A stretch of DNA of 64,000 nucleotides from DASRBN01 sp035294305 (GTDB lineage: Bacteria > Chloroflexota > Ktedonobacteria > Ktedonobacterales > Ktedonobacteraceae). Each line of letters starts with the position of its first letter. Position 1 is the stretch's first letter. Shown in pieces: positions 1 to 8,276 of this stretch. Under the pieces are notes generated by a model. That model searched no databases and had not been told where the DNA came from. It saw only the letters and a program-made list of their open reading frames with translations. The DNA lies in contig DATGLD010000048.1 of NCBI GenBank assembly GCA_035294305.1, positions 372,001 through 436,000 of the forward strand. The letters run 5' to 3'. The translations under genes were made by a program, and so were the position numbers.

Positions 1-627
1 GCCCAGGTGATGATTAAGGGCGTACTGTTCCAGGCTCAAAAATTTGGGCATACCCTGTACACCTTGCGTCTCGGCGACGGGACTGGTCATGAGGACGATA
101 TTGGCCCCAGGTGCCATGGCATGCGCCCATTCGACATCCAGCGAAGTCTCTACGGCCCAGGAGACCATCGTGCCATCATTGGGATTGAAAGGGACGGTGC
201 CAACGGGGTGAAGTATTTTGAACGAGGGCGGGTCTGGCAGCCCATAACCGGCGTCAAAGGTCTTCAAATCACTTTTTATGGTGGGACTGCCGAAAGAGTC
301 GATGATGATAATGGTCTGCCCGGTCCCATCATATCCCGCATCCAGAATCGGATTGAGGTCATAGGCGGTGCGCATTTCCTGCGGGCTATAGCAAGGTATA
401 CCGTATTGCTGGCGACACTGGGCATCGGTAGGTGGCGTCGCCGAATTCGGCGCAAAGAGCGTGGCCCGATGGCCATGATAGTTGATCGAGAACGGTTTGT
501 GTTTCGCCGGGCTGCCGGACGCCGACACGGTGCCGGCAAGGACGGAGATGAGGCTGAGGGCGATGGTCAGGGCAAAGATCTCTCTTACAAAGCGGCCTCG
601 TGGATGTTTGTCAGTCACGTATTTCAA
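1..627 (-). CDS. S53 (sedolisin/kumamolisin-type) serine peptidase, N-terminal part
   Basis: Partial gene; the C-terminal half with the catalytic Ser lies beyond the window edge. I read 209 codons on the minus strand from a TTG at 627, which has AGGGGG about 8 nt upstream. The first ~30 residues are a basic start plus a hydrophobic stretch, a signal peptide for export. A segment GYDGTGQTIIIID and then VETSLDVEWAHAMAPGA follow; the latter carries the Glu-x3-Asp pair that forms two thirds of the S53 Ser-Glu-Asp triad. The usual long prodomain is not visible before the catalytic domain. Likely an extracellular acid peptidase. The family call rests on this motif, so it is good but not certain. 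Confidence 0.75.
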   Translation of the reverse strand, partial: MKYVTDKHPRGRFVREIFALTIALSLISVLAGTVSASGSPAKHKPFSINYHGHRATLFAPNSATPPTDAQCRQQYGIPCYSPQEMRTAYDLNPILDAGYDGTGQTIIIIDSFGSPTIKSDLKTFDAGYGLPDPPSFKILHPVGTVPFNPNDGTMVSWAVETSLDVEWAHAMAPGANIVLMTSPVAETQGVQGMPKFLSLEQYALNHHLG

Positions 628-729
628 ATTTTTATTCCCCCTATGAATAGCTCTTCCAGAGGCGGAAGAGGGCAAATACAACAGCTTAAAGGTATCTCGC
701 AGATTATGTGATTGTCAAGAGGAATCACC

Positions 730-854
730 TGCCATCCACTCATAATTCTTGCAGCGGGCCTACGGCCCGTCAGGACGGGAGGGGAAGCAAGCGGGGACAC
801 CCCGCACCCCGGCAGGGGTGAAACCCCTGCACCCCGAGTTATGAGTGGATGTCA
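730..854 (+). mobile_element. 125-bp MITE-like element, copy 1
   Basis: The ends are inverted repeats, TGCCATCCACTCATAA at the left against TTATGAGTGGATGTCA at the right (15 of 16 matching). The element is flanked by a perfect 9-bp direct repeat, GGAATCACC (721-729 and 855-863). It has no coding capacity and is internally rich in GC hairpins. A second copy, identical over all 125 bp and in inverse orientation, lies at 30088-30212. Confidence 0.85.
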
Positions 855-875
855 GGAATCACCGGTTCATTCCCC

Positions 876-904
876 TTGAATTTCCCAAAATTTCCTGGTA
901 TACT
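876..904 (+). promoter_or_regulatory. Predicted sigma-70 promoter of nadBCA
   Basis: TTGAAT (876-881), a 17-bp spacer, then TATACT (899-904). Transcription would start near 911, giving a leader of about 105 nt before nadB that contains the repeated half-sites listed next. Confidence 0.6.
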
Positions 905-920
905 TGCCATTAACCAATTA

Positions 921-1001
921 GTGTACAGAAAACACTTTTTTTATTTTGTCTGCGGACAAAGTGTTTTTTTTACACTTAAGTAAGTGTATTAAGTACACTT
1001 A
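921..1001 (+). promoter_or_regulatory. Array of alternating ACACTT/AAGTGT half-sites and a T-run hairpin in the nadB leader
   Basis: Five alternating half-sites: ACACTT 932-937, AAGTGT 959-964, ACACTT 972-977, AAGTGT 982-987, ACACTT 995-1000. They create a perfect dyad TACACTTA-AG-TAAGTGTA (971-988) and several mutually exclusive stems. The first stem (929-938 with 958-967, inner TTTGTC-TGCG-GACAAA) is followed by a T-run (963-970), as in an intrinsic terminator. Position within the NAD operon leader suggests control by NAD status through a repressor, by attenuation, or both. I cannot assign it to a known NAD regulator (NiaR, NrtR, NadR). Confidence 0.6.
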
Positions 1002-1016
1002 TTAAAGGAGAAAGTG

Positions 1017-2771
1017 ATGGCAAATGGCCAATCATATGATGTGGCGATAATCGGAGGCGGCATTGCTGGCCTCTCGGTCGCTTTGCGCCTGCCGGAGCAG
1101 ATGCGCGTTGCGCTTTTCACTAAGGGGCAACTGGGGGAGAGCAATACACGCTATGCACAGGGTGGGCTGGCAGTGGCATTGGGTGCTGACGATAACCCCG
1201 AATTGCATTTCCGGGATACGATTGCGGCAGGAGCGGGCCTTTGTGACGCGCAGGCAGTGCGCACCCTGGTTGAGGAGGCACCGGCAGCGGTGCGCTGGCT
1301 GATCTCGATGGGAGTGCAGTTTGATCGAGCGCACCCCGGCGATGAACACGCTACGAATGATGGATTGCTGCTGGGACGAGAGGCGGCGCATAGTCGCTGG
1401 CGCGTTCTGCACGCGGGCGGAGATGCTACAGGCGCGGAAATTGAACGCGCGCTGATGAAGGAGCTGCTTAAGCGTTCCTCGATTGTGCTGTACGAAGAAA
1501 CCTTTGTGAGTCGTCTGATAGTTGAAGATGGAGTTTGTGCGGGTCTGGAGGCAATAGATCGCGAGGGAAATGTTTTTACCGTAAAGGCAGGGGCAACGAT
1601 CCTGGCGAGCGGGGGTGCGGGTGGATTATGGCAGCATACCTCAAACCCGGCGGGCGCGACTGCGGATGGGTTGGCGTTAGCATGGCAGGCGGGCGCTGCT
1701 GTGACGGACCTGGAATTTATGCAGTTTCATCCGACGGTGCTGGTAGCCGGCGGTGGTTCGCACCTGATATCGGAGGCGGTACGCGGCGAAGGGGCTTACC
1801 TGCGCAATCACGCGGGTGAGCGCTTCATGCCGCGCTATTCGCCGTTGGCGGAGCTTGCGCCTCGCGATGTGGTTGCCCGTTCAATATTAAATGAGATGCT
1901 GGCCGAGGAGACAGATTGCCAGTATCTTGACCTGCGCCACCTGCCTGCGCAGCGCATGCACGAGCGTTTCCCCACCATTTCTGCCATCTGTCGCCGGTAT
2001 GGGCTCGACCTTGCCACGGACCTGTTGCCCGTTGCTCCGGCGGCCCACTACTGTATGGGCGGCGTCATGGTTGATAGCTATGGTCGCACGACGGTTGATG
2101 GTTTGCTTGCAGTGGGAGAGGTTTCCTGTACGGGTGTGCATGGCGCGAACCGGCTGGCAAGCAATTCACTGCTTGAGGGCCTGGTCTTTGGGCTGCGATT
2201 GGCCGGTGGACTGGTGGAGAAGCGTGAGGGGTTTTCAGGAGAAACGCGACTTCGACAGAAAGCAACCACAAGTATGGTCAGGCGCGATGAGATGGAGTTC
2301 AACCGGCAACGGGCGACTACAAGGGTCTCCACACCACACCACAGCGCCCCCGTCTCTACGGTGACAGACATACGGAGCGAATTGAAGAAGATCATGTGGA
2401 AGTATGTTTCGCTGCGTCGCGATGAGGCAGGGTTGATGGAGGCAAAACAAGGGATCGACACTCTACGCAAGAGTATGGCTGAGAGGTCGGAAGAGGAACA
2501 GGGGCTTGTCCGGTGGCTTGAGACGAGGAATATGCTTACTGTGGCCGGGCTTGTGATTGAGGCAGCTTTGCAACGGCGCGAGAGTCGAGGGAGCCACTGG
2601 CGTAGCGATTTTCCGGTGGTGGATGAGGGACTGGCAGGATATCACTATGTGTTCCAGATGGCGCAAGAGGAGGGCGACGAAATCTTGCTGAGATGCAATA
2701 TTCAGGGTCGCCGGGTGCCGGGAGATGAGACCCCCGGCACTCTTACAAAGGAGATGGCGCACCATGCCTAA
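1017..2771 (+). CDS. nadB: L-aspartate oxidase NadB
   Basis: FAD-dependent oxidation of L-aspartate to iminoaspartate, first step of de novo NAD synthesis, cytoplasmic. The N-terminus has the dinucleotide motif VAIIGGGIAGLS; the substrate/FAD region has TRYAQGGLAVAL and the C-terminal FAD motif HGANRLASNSLLEGLVFG. I start at ATG 1017 rather than GTG 1014 because AAGGAG at 1005-1010 is spaced for it. At 584 residues it is longer than typical NadB (~530); the excess falls at about residues 410-450, between the flavin domain and the helical C-terminal domain, where the DNA matches an intergenic repeat family. Overlaps nadC by 8 bp. Confidence 0.95.
   Translation: MANGQSYDVAIIGGGIAGLSVALRLPEQMRVALFTKGQLGESNTRYAQGGLAVALGADDNPELHFRDTIAAGAGLCDAQAVRTLVEEAPAAVRWLISMGVQFDRAHPGDEHATNDGLLLGREAAHSRWRVLHAGGDATGAEIERALMKELLKRSSIVLYEETFVSRLIVEDGVCAGLEAIDREGNVFTVKAGATILASGGAGGLWQHTSNPAGATADGLALAWQAGAAVTDLEFMQFHPTVLVAGGGSHLISEAVRGEGAYLRNHAGERFMPRYSPLAELAPRDVVARSILNEMLAEETDCQYLDLRHLPAQRMHERFPTISAICRRYGLDLATDLLPVAPAAHYCMGGVMVDSYGRTTVDGLLAVGEVSCTGVHGANRLASNSLLEGLVFGLRLAGGLVEKREGFSGETRLRQKATTSMVRRDEMEFNRQRATTRVSTPHHSAPVSTVTDIRSELKKIMWKYVSLRRDEAGLMEAKQGIDTLRKSMAERSEEEQGLVRWLETRNMLTVAGLVIEAALQRRESRGSHWRSDFPVVDEGLAGYHYVFQMAQEEGDEILLRCNIQGRRVPGDETPGTLTKEMAHHA
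2309..2363 (+). repeat. Family-B short repeat lying in frame inside nadB
   Basis: Begins GGGCGACTACAAGGGTCT and continues through a CACCACA-rich stretch to GCCCCCGTCTCTAC. The same order of blocks occurs in intergenic copies at 27745-27800 and 32931-32987. Here it is translated as about residues 431-449 of NadB. Confidence 0.55.
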
Positions 2772-3609
2772 ACCACCTATTGATATTATTCGGCAAGCGC
2801 TTACCGAAGATGGAGCGGAATCCGATATCACGACTTTGAGCACAGTTCCAGAGGGACAGCAGGCACGAGCAAATATCCTGGCTCGCCAGGATGGTGTTAT
2901 CGCCGGACTCGAAGTTGCTGTCGCGACTTTCCAAGAACTCGACGCGCGGATTGCTCTCGAGCAGTTGGTAAAGGATGGAGCCTCTGTGCATTCAGGGGAG
3001 GTTCTGGCGCGATTAAGCGGCCCGGCGCGTTCAATTTTGAGCGCCGAGCGTGTAGCGATGAATTTCCTGGGACATCTATCCGGCATCGCTACCTTGACCG
3101 CGCAATGTGTGCATGCGGTTGAGGGCACAAGGGCTCGTATTCTGGATACTCGTAAAACGACGCCGGGACTGCGCGCTCTGGAGAAGGAGGCTGTGCGCCT
3201 GGGTGGGGGACAGAATCATCGCTTCGGTTTGAACGATGGCGTACTGATTAAAGATAACCATATCAAGGCAGCAGGAGGCATCACCGAGGCAGTTATGGCA
3301 GCACGCAAGGCGGCCCCTCACCTGCTAAAGATCGAGGTCGAGTGCGAGACGCTGGCGGAGGTGCGGAAAGCATTGGAAGCTGGGGCAGATGTGGTACTGC
3401 TGGACAACATGGGTGTCGAGATGATGCGCGAGGCAGTCACGCTGGTGCGCCGTACGAACCCGGCAGTGTTGATCGAGGCATCGGGAAACATTGGCACGCA
3501 TCCCGCACGCCTGGCAGCAGTGGCCGCAACGGGTGTGGATTTCATCTCGCTCGGTGCGCTGACGCATTCGGCGGCAAATTTTGATGCCTCGCTGGAGTTT
3601 GAAGAATAA
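2764..3609 (+). CDS. nadC: Nicotinate-nucleotide pyrophosphorylase (carboxylating) NadC
   Basis: Converts quinolinate and PRPP to nicotinate mononucleotide, third step of the NAD pathway. 281 residues, the normal family length. Visible signature: ILDTRKTTPGLRALEKEAVRLGG with quinolinate-binding Arg/Lys residues, followed by NDGVLIKDNHI and the C-terminal barrel motif ADVVLLDNM. ATG 2764 is preceded by AAAGGAG inside the end of nadB, so the two are translationally coupled. Confidence 0.96.
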   Translation: MPKPPIDIIRQALTEDGAESDITTLSTVPEGQQARANILARQDGVIAGLEVAVATFQELDARIALEQLVKDGASVHSGEVLARLSGPARSILSAERVAMNFLGHLSGIATLTAQCVHAVEGTRARILDTRKTTPGLRALEKEAVRLGGGQNHRFGLNDGVLIKDNHIKAAGGITEAVMAARKAAPHLLKIEVECETLAEVRKALEAGADVVLLDNMGVEMMREAVTLVRRTNPAVLIEASGNIGTHPARLAAVAATGVDFISLGALTHSAANFDASLEFEE

Positions 3610-3621
3610 AGGAGATTTTCT

Positions 3622-4803
3622 ATGGCAATTCAAGCAGCTTGTGCGGAAAGCAAAGAAGAACGCATTCTGCCGCTTTTGTCTCCTCGCACACGAGCGCAGC
3701 ATAGCCATGCTGTGCGCATCGATAATGTACCGTTGAAGTACGCGGAAATGTCAGGAGAGGAGCTAGATAAGCGCATCACGGCTGCGCGTGCAGCGTTGGG
3801 AGAACGACTTGTGATCCTGGGGCATCACTACCAGCGCGATGAGATCATCAAATACGCCGATTTCCGCGGCGATTCGTTCAAGCTGGCGCAGCTGGCGGCG
3901 GCACGCCCGCAAGCCGATTACATTGTGTTCTGCGGGGTGCATTTCATGGCTGAAAGCGCGGATATACTCAGCGCGCCGCATCAGAAAGTGATTTTGCCCA
4001 ATCCTGCCGCCGGTTGTTCCATGGCCGATATGGCGAATATCGCCGAGGTGGAGGAGTGCTGGGCGATGCTTGAGGAAATACTGGGTCAGGATGCGGGGAT
4101 TATTCCGGTCACCTACATGAACTCGGCGGCCAATCTCAAGGCCTTTTGCGGGCGCAATGGTGGGATCGTCTGTACCTCATCCAATGCCCCTGCTGTGATA
4201 AAGTGGGCATTCACACAGGGCCGGCGCGTGCTGTTCTTCCCAGACGAACACCTTGGGCGCAATACGGCTCTGAAGTATGGCATTCCAGAGGAGCAGATGG
4301 CAGTGTGGAATCCAAAGAACCCGCTGGCCACAGAGGCTGCCGAAGAGGAGATCGAACGGGCGAGGATCATCCTGTGGAAGGGCTATTGTACGACGCATAT
4401 GCGTTTCAATGTGCAGCAGGTTGCGAAGGCGCGTGCCGAATATCCGGGCATCAGGGTGCTGGTACATCCAGAATGCCGCCGCGAGGTGGTCGAGGCGGCT
4501 GACCTGTATGGTTCGACCGAGTATATCATCCAGCAGATCGAGCAGGCCCCGTCCGGCAGCCAGTGGGCAGTAGGCACCGAGATCAATCTGGTGCATCGCT
4601 TGGCGAAAGAGCATCCCGACCAGTTGATCTTCTGCCTTGACCCGATTGTATGCCCGTGTTCTACCATGTACCGCATACACCCGGCCTATCTTGCCTGGGT
4701 GCTTGAGGGACTGGTTGAGGGCCAGGTGATTAACCAGGTGAGCGTGGACGAGGAGACGGCGCACTGGGCGAGGGTGGCGTTGCAACGCATGCTGTCGCTG
4801 TGA
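3622..4803 (+). CDS. nadA: Quinolinate synthase NadA
   Basis: Condenses iminoaspartate (from NadB) with dihydroxyacetone phosphate to quinolinate using a [4Fe-4S] cluster. 393 residues, a long form. Motifs: ILGHHYQRDEI near the N-terminus, FCGVHFMAESADIL with the first cluster Cys, NPAAGCSMADM, HPECRREV, and the C-terminal LDPIVCPCSTMYRI. AAAGGAG lies 7 nt before the ATG, 12 bp after nadC. Order nadB-nadC-nadA makes a complete quinolinate operon. Confidence 0.96.
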   Translation: MAIQAACAESKEERILPLLSPRTRAQHSHAVRIDNVPLKYAEMSGEELDKRITAARAALGERLVILGHHYQRDEIIKYADFRGDSFKLAQLAAARPQADYIVFCGVHFMAESADILSAPHQKVILPNPAAGCSMADMANIAEVEECWAMLEEILGQDAGIIPVTYMNSAANLKAFCGRNGGIVCTSSNAPAVIKWAFTQGRRVLFFPDEHLGRNTALKYGIPEEQMAVWNPKNPLATEAAEEEIERARIILWKGYCTTHMRFNVQQVAKARAEYPGIRVLVHPECRREVVEAADLYGSTEYIIQQIEQAPSGSQWAVGTEINLVHRLAKEHPDQLIFCLDPIVCPCSTMYRIHPAYLAWVLEGLVEGQVINQVSVDEETAHWARVALQRMLSL

Positions 4804-4824
4804 ATATTGTTTGAGCGCAAAGCG

Positions 4825-6204
4825 TCAGAGTTTCTCAGCGGCAAGGCGTATGATTTCGGAAACGGTGGGGTAGGGAAGAATAGTGGAGGCAAGGGACTTG
4901 ACTGGTAACGAGGCGCGCATGGCCAGGACAATAGGGGCCAGCAGGTCGCCGGCCCTGGCGCCAAGGATGTGGCCGCCGAGGATGTTTCCCCTGCTGTCTA
5001 CGAGCAGCTTTATCATGCCCCCGGTTTTGCCGTCGATGAGGGAGCGTTCATTTTCGCTGAAAGGGACGCAGGTCGAGCGATATTCTACATGCTCCTGCTG
5101 AAGCTGCTGCTCGGTTTTTCCAACGTGCGCGAGTGGAGGATAGGTGAAGATGCCCCAGGGGATGACGCGATCATCAAATGCATGCGGATTGTTGCTGAAG
5201 GCGTTATGAGCTGCCAGTTTGCCCTGTTCGGAGGCAACATGGGTGAATTGATAGGGGCTGGCGACATCGCCCGCGGCCCAGATATGCGGCACAGAGGTAC
5301 GTAAGTGTTCATCGACGATGATGCCTTTTTTGGATGTCTTCACGCCGGCAGCTTCAAGGTTGAGTGAGGCGAAGGCGGCGCGACGGCCAACCGCGATCAG
5401 CAATTCGTCAACCTCAAGTTCTTCCTGATCTTGCTCGCCGCATTGGATGGTGAGGAGCTTGCAAGCGCCTTTTTTCTGTACTCGTTTGAGCTCAGCACTG
5501 GTTTCCAGGCGAATGCCTTCGTTGGTGAGCAGTTCGCAGAGCTTAGCGGCCAGTTCACGATCTTCGGTATCCAGGATGTTGGGGCTGCGCTCCAGAACGG
5601 TGACTTCGGTGCCGAAGCGCTGGAACATCTGGGCAAATTCGATGCCAATGGCGCCACCACCCGCGATTGCCATGCGACGCGGAAGGGAGGGCAGTGATAC
5701 AGCCTGGACGTTGGTGATATAGCCAGCTTCATCGAGACCCTCAATTGGTGGGATCAGGGTTTCACTGCCGGTAGCGATAATGATGCGCTCGGCGGAAAAG
5801 GTATCATCGTAACCTGATACGCTTATTTCGTGAGGTGAGAGAAATCTGGCCTCGCCTTGGAGGGTGTCAATGCCCTGTTGAGCAAATTTGGCGCGTGCCT
5901 CTTCGGGCGTTCCCCCGCGCAGGCGGATGATAACGTTCTGTACGCGTTGTTGAATGGCGGGCCAATCGGCCTGGGATTGGGGGATGTCGAGGCCATATTG
6001 AGAGGCATGACGCGTTTCGTAGAGCAGGTTTGCGATATAGAGCAGCGTTTTGGTTGGATCGCAGCCATAGTTGAGGCAAGTGCCGCCGAGCTTGCCCCGC
6101 TCAACAAGCGCGATGCGCAGGCCTTTTTTGTCTATTGAAGTGACGGCAGAGCTACCGGCCGCGCCGGAGCCAATGACCAGCAGATCGTACTGTTTTTTTG
6201 CCAT
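4825..6204 (-). CDS. Dihydrolipoamide dehydrogenase-like / mercuric-reductase-like flavoprotein disulfide reductase
   Basis: Class I pyridine nucleotide-disulfide oxidoreductase of 459 residues: N-terminal FAD motif LLVIGSGAAGSSAV, redox-active GGTCLNYGCDPTK (Cys-x4-Cys), central NAD(P) motif IAGGGAIGIEFAQ, and second FAD motif IWAAGDVA. The C-terminal dimerisation domain is present but I do not see the conserved His-x4-Glu of true E3 enzymes; that stretch reads HILGARAGDLLAPI. No 2-oxoacid dehydrogenase genes are adjacent, so the substrate is open. The start at 6204 has GGAGG 9 nt upstream. The gene abuts and overlaps the broken topoisomerase reading frame. Confidence 0.8.
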   Translation of the reverse strand: MAKKQYDLLVIGSGAAGSSAVTSIDKKGLRIALVERGKLGGTCLNYGCDPTKTLLYIANLLYETRHASQYGLDIPQSQADWPAIQQRVQNVIIRLRGGTPEEARAKFAQQGIDTLQGEARFLSPHEISVSGYDDTFSAERIIIATGSETLIPPIEGLDEAGYITNVQAVSLPSLPRRMAIAGGGAIGIEFAQMFQRFGTEVTVLERSPNILDTEDRELAAKLCELLTNEGIRLETSAELKRVQKKGACKLLTIQCGEQDQEELEVDELLIAVGRRAAFASLNLEAAGVKTSKKGIIVDEHLRTSVPHIWAAGDVASPYQFTHVASEQGKLAAHNAFSNNPHAFDDRVIPWGIFTYPPLAHVGKTEQQLQQEHVEYRSTCVPFSENERSLIDGKTGGMIKLLVDSRGNILGGHILGARAGDLLAPIVLAMRASLPVKSLASTILPYPTVSEIIRLAAEKL

Positions 6205-6772
6205 AGTTGTTATTCCTCCTGTACAGGCTCAAGCAGGATTTGTTCTCGCGGGCATACTCTTCGTTGCCGGCGCGAATAAGGGTGGTATCGAGCAATCTGA
6301 CGATGGTGGCAAGTAGCTTATCGCGGGGCATACCGAAGAGAGATAGATCATGGGCGGCCCGTGCGCGCAGCGTGGGCAGCATCTGGGCAAACGAGATCAT
6401 ATGATCATATTTTGTTTCGTCGCGTACCTGGCGCCAACGCGGATGATAGCGGTATTGCTTGCGTCCTTTGGCGTCTCTGCCGGTGGCCTGGATATGCCCG
6501 TTTGTCTTTGAGCAGATCCAGACGTTGGTCCAGGCAGGCGGAATGCCAAGCGACTTGATGCGCTGTAGTTCAGCGGGGTCGTGAATGGGTTTGCCATCCA
6601 GCCCTATGTAGCTGAAGTGCTTGCCGGTACGCTTGCGGCGGATTCCGGGCATGGCATCGGTGACGTAACGTAAACCGGCGGCTTTCGCCGTTTCAATAGG
6701 GTCTTTGGCATCACAATTTTCCACATTGCCCATGGTCGGGGGCTGCTGCGGCATGGGTCCGGCTTTTGACAC
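6152..6772 (-). pseudogene. DNA topoisomerase IB, C-terminally truncated
   Basis: From GTG 6772 (AGGAGG upstream) the product reads as a poxvirus-type topoisomerase IB: FSYIGLDGKPI, then GIPPAWTNVWIC, then GRDAKGRKQYRYHPRWRQ, then LIRAGNEEYARENKS. Homology stops there, after about 185 residues, and the frame runs ~20 unrelated residues into the start of the next gene to a stop at 6152. The catalytic core with the nucleophilic Tyr is missing (family length is about 330). The break lies near 6235-6240, immediately before the ribosome-binding site of the flavoprotein gene, so a deletion probably joined the two. Confidence 0.8.
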
Positions 6773-6949
6773 TTCCTACCTCCTCCTCAATACGTATATG
6801 TTATAGAAACAGTTCTTTTATAATATAGGGAATACGTTCGATGGAAGCCTTTCTGTATGTATCACGTTTGCCGGGAAAAGGATGTGACAGGGGCGGAGCG
6901 GAGCGATTGCCAGATTTCATGCTACAATAAGTCTGGAGGGAGATGAAAA

Positions 6950-8071
6950 ATGATTATGAGTAAAACAACAGATGTCGCTATTATTGGCGGGGGAGTGAGC
7001 GGCTGCTCCATTGCTTACCAGTTGAGTAAGGCGGGGGTGCAGGTCACTGTTCTAGAACGAGAAGAGATCGCGGCTGAGGCTTCGAGCGCGGCGGCAGGAT
7101 TACTTGCTCCGGCAGGGGTACTTACTGGACCTGAGGAGGGGGCAAAGTTGTTTCTGGCAAGCTGGTCAATCACAGGTGAGGTGATTGTTGAGATCGAGGC
7201 TGTGAGTGGCGTGCTGGTCGAATATTTTCGTACAGGCGCGCTGCATCTGATAGAGGATGCGGATGAAGAGGCTGAAGCGGAGCAGTATGCGGAGGTGTGG
7301 ACAAAGCATGCGTCAGATGTCGCGTGGATAACAGGCGATGAACTGCACCAGTTTGAGCCATTGCTGCATCCGGCTTTCAGGCGTGCGCTGTACATTCCGC
7401 ACGCAGCGAGTATTCGACCGGGTTTGATGACGAGGGCGTATGCTGAGGCGGCGCTGAAAAATGGCGCGCAAATTTTAGAGCATACCGAGGTAATCGGCCT
7501 GGAGCAGAATTCAGATAGGGTTACGGGGATTGAGATGGCAACGGGGGAGACGATTGAATGTAACCAGGTTGTGATCGCGGCAGGCGCGTGGTCTGAGCAG
7601 ATCGGGAGATGGTTGGGATTGAACATTCCCATTTTTCCGGCACGCGGCCAGATTCTGGCACTGCGGCAGCCTGCCACGCCGCTCAACCATACGATCTTTG
7701 GCAATGGTGTGTACCTGGTACCTAAAGTCGATAACACGATCTACGTGGGCGCCACAGTTGAGAGCGTTGGATTTGATAAAAGGAATACCGCGGGAGGCTT
7801 GCGCTGGCTGCTTTCTTCCGCCATCCAGTTGATTCCTGAATTTGAACAGGCCACACTGGTGAATATGTGGGCGGGTTTGCGTCCGATGTCACGAGATACA
7901 TACCCTATTCTTGGTAAGGCTCCCGGCTGGGAGAATGTTATTCTGGCAACCGGACATGGCGCGGGGGGCTTCGAATTGAGCGCGATCACGGGCAAGACAA
8001 TAGCTGAGTTGATAAAGACGGGAAAGACGCCAGATGTGATTCGACCATTCGGGCTTGAACGATTTCAGTAG
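6950..8071 (+). CDS. thiO: FAD-dependent amino-acid oxidase of the DadA/glycine oxidase (ThiO) family
   Basis: 373 residues with an N-terminal FAD motif VAIIGGGVSGCSIAYQLSK, a following EREEIAAEASSAAAGLLAP (typical of ThiO/glycine oxidase), and C-terminal GLRPMSRDTYPILG and ATGHGAGGFELSAITG. ThiO oxidises glycine to the imine used for the thiamin thiazole. No other thi gene is nearby, so a general D-amino-acid or sarcosine oxidase role cannot be excluded. GGAGGGAG lies 7 nt before ATG 6950; ATG 6956 is an alternative. Confidence 0.75.
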   Translation: MIMSKTTDVAIIGGGVSGCSIAYQLSKAGVQVTVLEREEIAAEASSAAAGLLAPAGVLTGPEEGAKLFLASWSITGEVIVEIEAVSGVLVEYFRTGALHLIEDADEEAEAEQYAEVWTKHASDVAWITGDELHQFEPLLHPAFRRALYIPHAASIRPGLMTRAYAEAALKNGAQILEHTEVIGLEQNSDRVTGIEMATGETIECNQVVIAAGAWSEQIGRWLGLNIPIFPARGQILALRQPATPLNHTIFGNGVYLVPKVDNTIYVGATVESVGFDKRNTAGGLRWLLSSAIQLIPEFEQATLVNMWAGLRPMSRDTYPILGKAPGWENVILATGHGAGGFELSAITGKTIAELIKTGKTPDVIRPFGLERFQ

Positions 8072-8200
8072 GGATCAGCCCTATAGGTAGCGTAGAGAAA
8101 CTTTGTTGGCCGTTTTGTTCGTATGTAGAATGAATGGCTTTAGTAAAGAAGATGAAAGGCGGTTCTCCATTCTTTGAAGTGATGGTGAGGATGCCTCGGG

Positions 8201-8246
8201 AGGCCGATGAATCGGCGCTGGGCGGGCTCAATCGGCTCCTACAGCC
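8201..8246 (+). repeat. Family-A short GC-rich repeat
   Basis: Contains GGCCGATGAATCGGCGCTGGG followed by CTCAATCGGCTCCTAC. Related copies lie at 10301, 29731, 33090, 47405 and 54149. Located directly upstream of the ribosome-binding site of the PQQ-repeat gene. Confidence 0.6.
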
Positions 8247-8276
8247 TTGAGATGGAGCGCTTATAGGGAGGACAGT

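Noticed and set aside
7..711. 234-codon plus-strand frame at the window start
   Set aside because: Overlaps the S53 peptidase read on the minus strand with a signal peptide and the Glu-x3-Asp motif; the plus product is basic and featureless.
8201..8246. CRISPR array formed by the GGGCCGATCAATCGGC repeats
   Set aside because: Units are dispersed kilobases apart, variable, without regular spacers and without cas genes.
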